A stretch of DNA of 43,384 nt, taken from NCBI GenBank assembly GCA_021792405.1, contig JAJYUU010000018.1:1-43384 (forward strand). The letters are read 5' to 3'. Shown here in pieces: positions 8,726 to 18,253 of this stretch. The notes under the pieces are model-generated. The model did no database searches and had not been told where the DNA came from. It saw only the letters and a program-made list of their open reading frames with translations. Position numbers and translations under genes: made by a program. Position 1 is the first letter of the stretch, and each line of letters starts with the position of its first letter. The stretch is from Actinomycetes bacterium (GTDB lineage Bacteria > Actinomycetota > Actinomycetes > Streptosporangiales > Streptosporangiaceae).

Positions 8726-9601
8726 CTACCGGCTGCGCGGGGGGCCGGCTGCTATCCGGGACCGCATCTGATCGCGCGCCGCCCAGCGAGTCTCCAGCCA
8801 CCAGGTACAGCCGGCTGCTGCCCACTGCGCCGTGGTGGCCGCTGCGGCCTGCGGGTTTCCGGCCGGCGTTTCGCCGTCGGCGATGACGTCGAAGCTGCCG
8901 GGCATGCCCTGCTGGGTCAGCCAGCCGCGGACCGCCGCGGCGTCCTCGGGTCGCGGGCTCGCATCAGCGCCGGCGTATTGCGGGATGATGCCATCGCAGC
9001 GCAGCACCCGCCGCATCGACCGGGGCGCGGGCCAGACGCCTACCGCCCAGATCGGGATGCGCTGCTGCACCGGCTTCGCGGCGGCGCCAAGGTCCAGCCG
9101 CCCGGTCCCGTAGTCGTAGAACTTGCCGTGATAGCTGCGGCCGTCCTCCCACAGCGCGCGGATCAGGTCGATGCCCTCATCCATCCGGTCAGCCCGGTCC
9201 CGCAGGCCGGTGACCTCGCCGGTGCTGGGCAAGTCGGTCTCGAGCGCGCCGACTCCGACCGCGAGGATCGCCCGGCCTTCGGACAGCTGATCCAGCGTGG
9301 CAACCTGGCTGGCTACCTTCCATGGCCGGCGCCAGGGCAGTGGCGTCAGCATCGTGCCGAGCCGCACCCGGCGGGTTCGTTCCGCCATTGCCGCCAGCAT
9401 GCACCAGGCATCCGGCCCGTAGGCGGCTTCCCAGACGAAGACGCCGTCCCAGCCAGACTCCTCGGCCAGCACGGCTAGCTCGACCTGCTCGGGCGCCGTC
9501 CCGCCGGGCAGGACCGCACCGTACCGCATCCGCCTGCCGTCAGCCAGGCTCGCAACCGACTCGCTGGTCATGCCTGCGTCTGTCATGCCTGCGTCTGTCA
9601 T
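8726..9601 (-). CDS. LLM-class flavin-dependent oxidoreductase
   Basis: This encodes 291 residues. The bacterial luciferase-like fold is seen in YGAVLPGG near the start, then ELAVLAEESGWDGVFVWE, RVRLGTMLTPLPWRRPW and ASQVATLDQLSEGRAILAVG (the typical S-x-GR-xxLGxG strand). These enzymes use reduced FMN or F420 in the cytoplasm; FMN versus F420 cannot be decided here. Three in-frame ATGs (9601, 9586, 9571) arise from a 15-bp duplication. 9601 has the best Shine-Dalgarno (AGGAAGCAGGC). The protein is shorter than the usual 300-350 residues. It is divergent from leuA. Confidence 0.85.
   Translation of the reverse strand: MTDAGMTDAGMTSESVASLADGRRMRYGAVLPGGTAPEQVELAVLAEESGWDGVFVWEAAYGPDAWCMLAAMAERTRRVRLGTMLTPLPWRRPWKVASQVATLDQLSEGRAILAVGVGALETDLPSTGEVTGLRDRADRMDEGIDLIRALWEDGRSYHGKFYDYGTGRLDLGAAAKPVQQRIPIWAVGVWPAPRSMRRVLRCDGIIPQYAGADASPRPEDAAAVRGWLTQQGMPGSFDVIADGETPAGNPQAAAATTAQWAAAGCTWWLETRWAARDQMRSRIAAGPPRSR
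9569..9598. repeat. 15-bp tandem duplication at the LLM oxidoreductase start
   Basis: The unit CATGCCTGCGTCTGT occurs at 9569-9583 and 9584-9598 and is followed by a partial third copy. On the minus strand it repeats MTDAG and multiplies the start codons. Confidence 0.9.
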
Positions 9602-9639
9602 GCCTGCTTCCTAGCACTGACCTCTGACATCGGCCGGTC

Positions 9640-9672
9640 TTGCACCGGGCCCTGCGGCCGGTGGGATACACT
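9640..9672 (+). promoter_or_regulatory. Candidate promoter of the leuA leader
   Basis: A -10 box TACACT (9667-9672, TANNNT) lies 10 bases before the leader ATG. The best -35 match is TTGCAC (9640-9645), but the 21-base spacer is long, so the -35 assignment is weak. The start point would fall close to the leader ATG. Confidence 0.4.
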
Positions 9673-9682
9673 CGTCCGCGTC

Positions 9683-11573
<1,891 letters not shown>

Positions 11574-11581
11574 TCCGTGAT

Positions 11582-11607
11582 CCCGAAGGAAATTGCACCG
11601 TTTCGGG
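11582..11607. terminator. Weak hairpin between convergent leuA and the SseB-like gene
   Basis: CCCGAA (11582-11587) pairs with TTCGGG (11602-11607) after the leuA stop. A perfect palindrome GCGTTAACGC (11621-11630) and GGGGCT/AGCCCC (11635-11640, 11647-11652) follow. The last overlaps the stop of the opposing gene. This cluster of small dyads may end transcription from both sides. No T-run is present. Confidence 0.35.
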
Positions 11608-11644
11608 CTAAGGAATTTACGCGTTAACGCGATTGGGGCTTGGG

Positions 11645-12520
11645 CTAGCCCCGCCGGTAGAACGGCGTGGCGCAGGCGGAGATCCACTCGTCGATGTGGT
11701 CGGGCTCCCGCTCGCCCGGGAAGGTGACATCGATCGGGAACGCGGTGTCCTGCGCTGGCGCCTGCCACGCCGCGCGCTCGATGGCCCCGGCAGCGAGGTC
11801 GCGCGCGGCGGCCTCGGCTGGGTCGTCCAGCGTCACCGAGATGAGCAGGCCCTCGCCGGCGAACCGCACGGACAACCAGGCGGCGCTGGCATCGCGCACC
11901 TGCCCGATCTGCATGAACCCGGCAGCGATGTCCGCCAGCAGCCCGTCCGGCCGGACGGGCAGCGGCCCGACGCTGATGTGGTCCGGCTCGCCCGCTGGAT
12001 CCTGGGCGGCGAGGTACAAGACGCCGGGCGGGTAAACCGGCACGCTCTCGCTGGCCCCCGCGTTGAGCGCGATTCCGACGTTCGGTGGCAGCAGCCCGGC
12101 GAGGTCGGCGGCGCGGACCACGGCGTGCGGCAGGTCCCCGGCTGCCTGAGGCGTGTCAGCCCGGCGGGCTAGCTGCTGCAGTAACCGCGCCGAGGAGTAG
12201 GCGGGCACGAAGTCGCAGCCGAGATAGCAGACGGTCGGCAGCGTTACCGCGCTGCCCTGGACGGGCGCAGCGCCGCCAGTGGGCAGCGGCAGCCATAGCC
12301 GCGCCCTTCGCAGCACATCCAGCAGGTCGCCGACGCGGCCCGCGTCCTTGATCGCGGCGGCGAGCGCGCTCTCTACCGCGTACTCGGGCGCGATCTCGGG
12401 CGCGATCTCGGGCGCGATCACCGGCCACCCGGCCGGGCTCCCGGCAGCTGAACTGGCGGCCGCGGATCCGGGCGCAGCAGGGTCCGGCGTGGCGGTGTTG
12501 CTGTCGGTGGCGATGCTCAT
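11645..12520 (-). CDS. SseB-like family protein
   Basis: This encodes 291 residues from ATG 12520, which follows CTGGAGG with seven bases between. It has an SseB N-terminal-like domain (about 50-150: LLDVLRRARLWLPLP, then GSAVTLPTVCYLG and PAYSSARLLQQL) and a C-terminal domain (about 190-290: LLADIAAGFMQIGQVRDASAAW) ending in DEWISACATPFYRRG. Enhanced serine sensitivity protein B names the family; the molecular role is unknown. A triple IAPE repeat precedes the first domain. The gene diverges from acVLRF1. Confidence 0.8.
   Translation of the reverse strand: MSIATDSNTATPDPAAPGSAAASSAAGSPAGWPVIAPEIAPEIAPEYAVESALAAAIKDAGRVGDLLDVLRRARLWLPLPTGGAAPVQGSAVTLPTVCYLGCDFVPAYSSARLLQQLARRADTPQAAGDLPHAVVRAADLAGLLPPNVGIALNAGASESVPVYPPGVLYLAAQDPAGEPDHISVGPLPVRPDGLLADIAAGFMQIGQVRDASAAWLSVRFAGEGLLISVTLDDPAEAAARDLAAGAIERAAWQAPAQDTAFPIDVTFPGEREPDHIDEWISACATPFYRRG
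12384..12419. repeat. Three copies of a 12-bp unit in the SseB-like gene
   Basis: The unit TCGGGCGCGATC occurs three times head to tail (12384-12395, 12396-12407, 12408-12419). On the minus strand it encodes IAPE three times, between a disordered N-terminus and the first SseB domain. Confidence 0.95.
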
Positions 12521-12646
12521 ATCGTGTCCTCCAGGAGGGCCAGGACGTTGCCTGCTCGCTAGCAGCCTGGTTCTTCCGCGTCGCGGTCGGCATACGCTCG
12601 CGGCCAGTTCACCTGACGGATAGTAGGCGCTTGGGGGCAGTGCGTG

Positions 12647-13312
12647 ATGGAAAACGGCCGGCCTGCAACTCAGCGCTGGCTCGATGTCGGCCCTGAGCGC
12701 ATCGAACGCTGGCTCGATGAGTTCGCGCAGCGGCACGGCCCGGTGCAGCGTGACGTCGGCAACGACCGCGAGATCATCACCGTCCGGGCCGCCGATGGCT
12801 GCATCGCCGAGTGTCACGTCCCGTTCCCGCCGCTGCCTCCGGGGATGACCGGGACTGGCGCGGAGCTGGCCGGGCACGCCAGCGCCGACCGCACCGTCGC
12901 GGTGTTGCTGGTCCGCCTTGGCGGTTATGCGGCGGGCGTGTTCAGCGGCAGCCGGCCGCAACTCATCGCTTCGAAGGTCGGCAGCCGGCTCGTGCACGGG
13001 CGCAGTGCGGCCGGCGGGACCTCCCAGCATCGCTTCGCCCGGCGACGGGAGAAGCAGGCGCGCGAAGCGCTGCAGGCCGCAGCCGACACCGCGGTAGCGG
13101 TGTTCGGTCATTTCGATGGCAAGCTCGACGCGCTGGTGCTGGGCGGCGACCGGCGGTCAGTGTCGGCCCTGCGCGAGGACCCCCGGCTGCGTCCCTATTT
13201 CGAGATCGCGGTAAGCCGGTTCCTTACCGTGCCGGACCCGCGGCTGGTGGTGCTGCAGGGCACGCCGCGCCTGTTCCGGGCGGTGCGGATCAGGCTGACC
13301 GGAGAGGGATAA
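12647..13312 (+). CDS. acVLRF1-type peptidyl-tRNA hydrolase (Vms1/eRF1-like release factor)
   Basis: This encodes 221 residues. The segment KVGSRLVHGRSAAGGTSQHR is diagnostic: the GGxxQ motif (Gly123-Gln127) followed by basic HRFARRREKQ matches the actinobacterial Vms1-like release factor 1 family, related to eukaryotic Vms1/ANKZF1 and eRF1. Members free nascent chains from tRNA on stalled large subunits. The N-terminal part (about 1-100) is the less conserved domain. ATG 12647 or the GTG three bases earlier could start it; GGGGGCAG at 12633-12640 is the likely ribosome binding site. It sits 154 bases before an ABC-F gene, another ribosome-acting protein. Confidence 0.88.
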   Translation: MENGRPATQRWLDVGPERIERWLDEFAQRHGPVQRDVGNDREIITVRAADGCIAECHVPFPPLPPGMTGTGAELAGHASADRTVAVLLVRLGGYAAGVFSGSRPQLIASKVGSRLVHGRSAAGGTSQHRFARRREKQAREALQAAADTAVAVFGHFDGKLDALVLGGDRRSVSALREDPRLRPYFEIAVSRFLTVPDPRLVVLQGTPRLFRAVRIRLTGEG

Positions 13313-13354
13313 ACCGTTTCGCCTGCTGCGCGGGCCTCGGGTAAGCTCGCAGCC

Positions 13355-13375
13355 ATGCAACCGCTCCTGTCGTGA
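13355..13375 (+). CDS. Candidate six-codon upstream ORF of the ABC-F gene
   Basis: ATG CAA CCG CTC CTG TCG TGA encodes MQPLLS. A -10-like TAAGCT (13342-13347) ends seven bases before the ATG, suggesting a leaderless transcript. Two small hairpins follow: GGCTC/GAGCC around 13386-13402 and CCTGCC/GGCAGG around 13403-13418. ABC-F resistance genes are often controlled by such upstream ORFs. The evidence here is only positional, and a six-codon ORF can arise by chance. Confidence 0.35.
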   Translation: MQPLLS

Positions 13376-13466
13376 CGCCGCGCCCCGGCTCAGGGGCGGA
13401 GCCTGCCCGCTGGCAGGTTCCTGACTGGCGTCCGACCCGATTCCGGTTATCTGGAGCGAGTTTCTG

Positions 13467-15065
13467 ATGATCTCCGCACGCGATGTTGAACTTCGCGCTG
13501 GCGCGCGGCTGCTGCTCGGCGGTGCCACCTTCCAGGTCGCGGCCGGCGACAAGGTCGGCCTGGTCGGCCGCAACGGCGCGGGCAAGACGACGCTTGTCCG
13601 GGTGCTGGCAGGGGAGGGCCAGCCAGCAGCCGGCCAGGTTGCGACCGGCGGCTCGGTGGGCTACCTGCCACAGGACACCATGGTTGGTGACCTGACAGCA
13701 CTGGCGCTTGACCGGATCCTATCCGCCCGCGGCCTCGACTCGCTGCTGGCCGGCTTGCGCGAGGCGGAGCTGCAGATGGCGGATCCCGACCCGGCCCGGC
13801 GCGACGCCGGCGTTCGCCGGTACGGGCACCTGGAAGAGCGGCTGACCGTGCTCGGCGGCTACGCGGCCGAGTCCGAGGCGGCCTCGCTCGCGGCCAGCCT
13901 GGGGCTGCCGCAGAAGGTGCTCAGGCAGCCGCTGCGCACCTTGTCGGGCGGGCAGCGGCGGCGGATAGAGCTCGCCAGGATCTTGTTCGGCGGATCCGAC
14001 ACGCTCCTGCTGGACGAGCCGACTAATCACCTGGACGCGGACTCGGTGAGCTGGCTGCGCGACCACCTGCGGACCTTCCGTGGCGGGCTGGTGGTCATCA
14101 GCCACGACACCAGCCTGCTCGATGCTGTCGTCAACCGGGTCCTGCACCTGGACGCCGACCGCAGCGCCCTGGATGTCTACAACCTCGGCTGGCGGGCCTA
14201 CGTCGAGCAGCGCGAGACCGATGCCCGGCGACGCCGCAGGGAGCGGGTGAATGCCGAGCGGCAAGCCATCGCGCTGCAGTCGCAGGCCGACAAGATGCGG
14301 GCCAAGGCAACCAAGGCCCGGGCAGCGCACAGCATGCAGAAGCGAGCCGAGCGGCTGCTCGCCGGGGTCAGCGCGGACCGCGCCCCCGAGCGCGTCGCCA
14401 AGCTCCGGTTCCCGGTCCCGGTGCACTGCGGCAAGACGCCCCTGAGCGCGCAGCGGCTGTCGAAGTCCTACGGCTCGCTCGAGGTCTTCACCGACGTGGA
14501 TGTCGCGGTCGACCGGGGTGCCCGGGTGGTGGTGCTCGGCCTGAACGGGGCCGGGAAGACGACGCTGCTGCGGCTGCTCGCCGGAGTCGAGGACCCCGAT
14601 ACCGGCGAGGTGCTGGCCGGGCATGGCCTGCGGCTCGGCTACTACGCGCAGGAGCACGAGACGCTGGACAACTCGCGCACCGTCCTGGAGAACATGCGCT
14701 CGGCCGCCCCGGACCTGGCCGAGAGCGAGCACCGGCGCATTCTCGGCTCGTTCCTGTTCAGCGGCGACGACGTGAGCAAGCCGACCGGCGTGCTGTCCGG
14801 CGGGGAGAAGACCCGGCTCGCGCTGGCACTGCTGGTGGTGTCCGGCGCCAACGTGCTGCTGCTGGACGAGCCGACCAACAACCTCGACCCTGGCAGCCGG
14901 GCCGAGATCCTGGCCGCGCTGCGCACCTACCAGGGCGCGATAGTGCTCGTGACGCACGACGAGGGCGCGGTCGACGCGCTCCAGCCCGAGCGCGTGGTGC
15001 TGCTCCCTGACGGGGTCGAGGACGCGTGGAGCGAGGAGCTAGCCGACCTGGTGGCGCTGGCCTGA
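13467..15065 (+). CDS. ABC-F family ATP-binding protein (ribosome-acting)
   Basis: This encodes 532 residues with two ABC cassettes and no membrane segment. The first has GRNGAGKTT (34-42), LSGGQ (159-163) and LLLDEP (180-185). The second has GLNGAGKTT (358-366), LSGGEK (443-448) and LLLDEP (464-469). The charged linker (about 245-300, rich in Arg/Lys/Glu: RRRRRERVNAERQAIALQ) is the P-site tRNA interaction motif region of ABC-F proteins. These bind the ribosomal E site as translation factors or antibiotic-resistance proteins. Which subtype this is cannot be settled. It lies downstream of acVLRF1 and a tiny ORF. Confidence 0.93.
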   Translation: MISARDVELRAGARLLLGGATFQVAAGDKVGLVGRNGAGKTTLVRVLAGEGQPAAGQVATGGSVGYLPQDTMVGDLTALALDRILSARGLDSLLAGLREAELQMADPDPARRDAGVRRYGHLEERLTVLGGYAAESEAASLAASLGLPQKVLRQPLRTLSGGQRRRIELARILFGGSDTLLLDEPTNHLDADSVSWLRDHLRTFRGGLVVISHDTSLLDAVVNRVLHLDADRSALDVYNLGWRAYVEQRETDARRRRRERVNAERQAIALQSQADKMRAKATKARAAHSMQKRAERLLAGVSADRAPERVAKLRFPVPVHCGKTPLSAQRLSKSYGSLEVFTDVDVAVDRGARVVVLGLNGAGKTTLLRLLAGVEDPDTGEVLAGHGLRLGYYAQEHETLDNSRTVLENMRSAAPDLAESEHRRILGSFLFSGDDVSKPTGVLSGGEKTRLALALLVVSGANVLLLDEPTNNLDPGSRAEILAALRTYQGAIVLVTHDEGAVDALQPERVVLLPDGVEDAWSEELADLVALA

Positions 15066-15196
15066 GCGGGTGCCGGTCAGCCGGCCGGAAAAAAAGTTGA
15101 TCTCTGTGCGCTTGTCTGGGTAGCCGATCACGAGCGAATGAGTGATCATGGCGGGATACGGCAACTCAGCGGTCACTTCAGTTCCGGGAGGTTCGC

Positions 15197-15418
15197 GTGA
15201 CCGAGACTCTCAAGAAGGGCACGCGGGTCACCGGTGCCGACCGCACCAAGCTGGCGTCCGACCTCAAGAAGCGGTACGGCGCCGGGGAGAGCATCCGGTC
15301 GCTCGCGGCGTCGACCGGCCGATCGTACGGGTTCATCCACCGGATCCTGAGCGAGAGCGGCGTGGCCCTGCGCGGCCGCGGCGGCGCGACCAGGGGCAAG
15401 GCGAGGGCTAAGGCTTGA
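15197..15418 (+). CDS. Small helix-turn-helix protein
   Basis: This encodes 73 residues. GTG 15197 follows GGGAGG (15186-15191) with ideal spacing. Residues about 18-55 (KLASDLKKRYGAGESIRSLA, then STGRSYGFIHRILSE) form a helix-turn-helix like those of Hin/resolvase-type or SpoIIID-like small DNA-binding proteins. The tail is basic (RGRGGATRGKARAKA). Similar short proteins are widespread in actinobacteria; their targets are not known. It lies between the ABC-F gene and a crotonase gene, same strand. Confidence 0.8.
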   Translation: MTETLKKGTRVTGADRTKLASDLKKRYGAGESIRSLAASTGRSYGFIHRILSESGVALRGRGGATRGKARAKA

Positions 15419-15442
15419 CCCGGCACTCTGGCGTGACCAGCG

Positions 15443-16228
15443 GTGCCTGCTGACCTGGTCGGCCCGGCCGATCTGGTCGGCACCGGGCTCGAGCTGAGCA
15501 TCTGCGCGGACGTCGCGACGGTCACCCTGGCCAGGCCCGAGCGCCGGAACGCGATGACGCCCGGCATGTGGCGCGGCCTGGCGCGGATCGGTAATGCGCT
15601 CGCCGGGGCGGTCAGGGTGGTGGTCGTCCGCGGCGCCGGGCCGTCCTTCTGCGCCGGCATCGACCTGCGCATGTTCAGCGCCGAGGGCGTGCCCGGTGAG
15701 GAGGCGAACCCCGATCCGGCCGATGCGGCGTTCGATGAGTCCGTCGCCGGCTTCCAGGCTGGCTACACCTGGCTGCGCGATCCTTCGCTGGTGTCGATCG
15801 CCGCGGTGCAGGGCCACGCCATCGGCGCTGGCTTCCAGCTCGCGCTGGCCTGCGACCTGCGGGTGATCGCGGACGACGCGAAGTTCTGCATGAAGGAGCC
15901 GGCCCTGGGCCTGGTCCCGGACCTCACCGGGACCAAGCCGCTGGTCGAGATCGTCGGGCTGCCGCGGGCGATCGAGATGTGCCTGACTGCCAGGACGGTG
16001 GACGCCGCGGAAGCGGCGCAGCTCCGGCTAGCCGAACTGGTGGTGCCCAGGGCAGACCTCGACGCAGCGGTGAGCGACCTTGTCGCTGCGTTGCTGTCGA
16101 CCGACGCGGGCGCGGCCCGCGCCACCAAGGCGCTGCTCGTGCAGGCGCAAGGGAACACGCTGGAGCAGCAGGCGGCGGCGGAGCGAGCGGCCCAGGCGGT
16201 GCTGCTGGCGGCCAGGCGAGGGCGCTGA
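15443..16228 (+). CDS. Enoyl-CoA hydratase/isomerase family protein
   Basis: This encodes 261 residues of crotonase fold. The CoA/oxyanion-hole regions are visible: ARPERRNAM, then SFCAGIDL (about 68-75), then GHAIGAGFQLALACDL (124-139). Of the two glutamates used by classical hydratases, the first is Gln132 here, while the second appears to be kept as Glu152 (FCMKEPALGLVPD). It is therefore probably not a standard hydratase; isomerase or other crotonase chemistry is possible. GTG 15443 is the assumed start; there is no clear ribosome binding site. Confidence 0.85.
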   Translation: MPADLVGPADLVGTGLELSICADVATVTLARPERRNAMTPGMWRGLARIGNALAGAVRVVVVRGAGPSFCAGIDLRMFSAEGVPGEEANPDPADAAFDESVAGFQAGYTWLRDPSLVSIAAVQGHAIGAGFQLALACDLRVIADDAKFCMKEPALGLVPDLTGTKPLVEIVGLPRAIEMCLTARTVDAAEAAQLRLAELVVPRADLDAAVSDLVAALLSTDAGAARATKALLVQAQGNTLEQQAAAERAAQAVLLAARRGR

Positions 16229-16285
16229 CGCAGCCGGTCTGCCGAAGATCTGGTTCGCCGTGGGCTGAGGCGGGATGATCCGCTG

Positions 16286-16304
16286 CGGGTGTTAAGTTCA
16301 CCCG
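16286..16304. promoter_or_regulatory. Inverted repeat over the ABC exporter promoter
   Basis: CGGGTG (16286-16291) and CACCCG (16299-16304) are perfect inverted copies around TTAAGTT. The centre contains a -10 match TAAGTT (16293-16298) ending eight bases before ATG 16307. This looks like an operator overlapping the promoter of a leaderless gene. The regulator is unknown. Confidence 0.45.
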
Positions 16305-16306
16305 TC

Positions 16307-18253
16307 ATGACCATGCAGCACCAGTGGCAGGCCATGCGCGGCTTCACCCGCGATCCGTCGGTGACGAAGCAGCGGCTGAAGCCAGGCACCGTTCGCAGGA
16401 TCGCGCGGTACGCCCGGCCGTACCGCCTCGAACTGGCGATCTTCCTGCTTGCCTCGGCACTCGACGCGGTGGTCACGGTTGCGTACCCAGTGCTGCTCGG
16501 CATCGTCATCGACAAGGGCATCGTGCCCAGGCACACGTCGGTCGTGCTGGCCGTGGCCGGCATCGTCGCCGGGCTGGCGGTCTTCGACGCCTTCCTCGGG
16601 GTCGTGCAGCGCTACTTCACCGCGCGCGTCGGCGAGGGGCTTATCTACGACTTGCGCGCCCAGGTCTTCGAGCACGTGCAGCGGCAGCCGATCGCCTTCT
16701 TCACCAGGGCACAGACTGGCTCGCTGGTCAGCCGGCTCAACAGCGACGTGATCGGCGCACAGCAGGCACTCACCTCGACCCTGTCCTCGGTAGTCTCCAG
16801 CGCGCTCCAGCTGGTGCTCGTGCTGGCCGCGATGTTCTTCTACTCCTGGCTCGTCACCGTCGTCGCGCTGGTGCTCATCCCGGTCTTCCTGTACCCGGCG
16901 CGCCGGGTGGGCCGCAGGCTGCAACGGCTCACCAGGGAATCCATGCAGCTCGACGCCCAGATGGGCTCGACCATGACCGAGCGGTTCAACGTGGCCGGGG
17001 CGATGCTTGCCAAGCTGTACGGGCGGCCGGCGGACGAGCTCAGCCTGTTCTCCGGCCGGGCGGCGAGGGTCCGGGACATCGGCGTGCTCACCGCGCTGTG
17101 GGGCAGTGCGCTGTTCACCGGCCTCGGGCTGCTGGCGACGCTGTCGACGTCGGTTGTCTACGGGCTGGGCGGCGACCTGGTGATCCGCGGCACGCTTCAG
17201 ATCGGCGGCATGGTCGCGCTGGCGACGTTGCTGAGCAGGCTCTACGGACCGATCACCGCGTTGTCGAACGTGCAGGTCAACGTGATGACGGCGCTGGTCA
17301 GCTTCGACCGCGTGTTCGAGGTGCTCGATCTCAGGCCGCTGATCGACGAGCGCGAGGGCGCGGTGCCGCTAGCGGGCGCACCGGGCGCCAGCGGCTGGCA
17401 GGCCGGACCCAGCCGGGCCCCGGCAATCGAGTTCGACCATGTCAGCTTCCGCTACCCGGCAGCTGCCGAGGTCTCGCTCGCCTCCCTCGAGTCGATTGCG
17501 CTGCCGGTGCCAGAACGGCCGGGACCGGGCCTGCAGGCGCTGACCGATGTCAGCTTCGTCGCGCCCGCCGGCAAGCTCACGGCCCTGGTCGGGCCGTCAG
17601 GCGCCGGCAAGACCACCATCACCCACCTGGTGTCCCGGATGTACGACCCGACCAGCGGAGTCGTCCGGATCGGCGGCACCGATATCAGGGACGTCACCCT
17701 GATATCGCTGCACGACGCGGTCGGCGTGGTCACCCAGGACGCGCACCTGTTCCACGACACGATCCGGGCGAACCTGCAGTACGCCCGGCCGCAGGCGACC
17801 GAGCCGGAGCTCATCCTGGCCTGCCAGGCGGCGCAAATCTGGGACCTTGTGGCCGGGCTGCCGGACGGCCTGGACACTGTCGTCGGAGACCGCGGCTACC
17901 GGCTGTCCGGCGGCGAGAAGCAGCGGATCGCCATTGCCAGGCTGCTGCTGAAGGCGCCGTCAGTCGTCGTGCTCGACGAGGCGACCGCGCACCTCGACTC
18001 GGAATCCGAGGCTGCCGTGCAGCGCGCGCTGAAGACGGCGCTGGCAGGGCGGACGTCACTGGTGATCGCGCACCGGCTGTCCACCATCAGGGAAGCCGAC
18101 CAGATCCTGGTTATCGACGGCGGCCAGGTCATCGAGCGGGGAGTGCATGCCGGGCTGCTGGCGGCCGGCGGCTTGTATGCCGACCTGTACCAGACGCAGT
18201 TCGCCCGGCAGGAAGGCATCCAGCCGGCGCCAGCCGACGCGGCCTCACTGTAA
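16307..18253 (+). CDS. ABC exporter half-transporter (permease-ATPase fusion)
   Basis: This encodes 648 residues. Six membrane helices span about 30-320 (LAIFLLASALDAVVTVAYPV, LQLVLVLAAMFFYSWLVTVV and others). The C-terminal ATPase has GPSGAGKTT, Q-loop VTQDAHLFHD, signature LSGGEKQR and VVLDEATAHLD. It resembles MsbA/LmrA-like exporters and probably works as a homodimer in the cytoplasmic membrane. An insert of about 35 residues lies in the nucleotide-binding domain between the first strand and Walker A. ATG 16307 is chosen because a -10 box lies just upstream; no ribosome binding site is seen. The substrate is unknown. Confidence 0.92.
   Translation: MTMQHQWQAMRGFTRDPSVTKQRLKPGTVRRIARYARPYRLELAIFLLASALDAVVTVAYPVLLGIVIDKGIVPRHTSVVLAVAGIVAGLAVFDAFLGVVQRYFTARVGEGLIYDLRAQVFEHVQRQPIAFFTRAQTGSLVSRLNSDVIGAQQALTSTLSSVVSSALQLVLVLAAMFFYSWLVTVVALVLIPVFLYPARRVGRRLQRLTRESMQLDAQMGSTMTERFNVAGAMLAKLYGRPADELSLFSGRAARVRDIGVLTALWGSALFTGLGLLATLSTSVVYGLGGDLVIRGTLQIGGMVALATLLSRLYGPITALSNVQVNVMTALVSFDRVFEVLDLRPLIDEREGAVPLAGAPGASGWQAGPSRAPAIEFDHVSFRYPAAAEVSLASLESIALPVPERPGPGLQALTDVSFVAPAGKLTALVGPSGAGKTTITHLVSRMYDPTSGVVRIGGTDIRDVTLISLHDAVGVVTQDAHLFHDTIRANLQYARPQATEPELILACQAAQIWDLVAGLPDGLDTVVGDRGYRLSGGEKQRIAIARLLLKAPSVVVLDEATAHLDSESEAAVQRALKTALAGRTSLVIAHRLSTIREADQILVIDGGQVIERGVHAGLLAAGGLYADLYQTQFARQEGIQPAPADAASL

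Noticed and set aside
11645-13111. Extension of the SseB-like gene upstream to 13111
   Set aside because: The extension would overlap the acVLRF1 gene on the other strand, and ATG 12520 has an excellent ribosome binding site.
15066-15120. GCCGG/CCGGC stem followed by seven As as a terminator of the ABC-F gene
   Set aside because: The run is A on the plus strand, not T, so it does not fit an intrinsic terminator for that gene; the opposite strand has no gene ending there.
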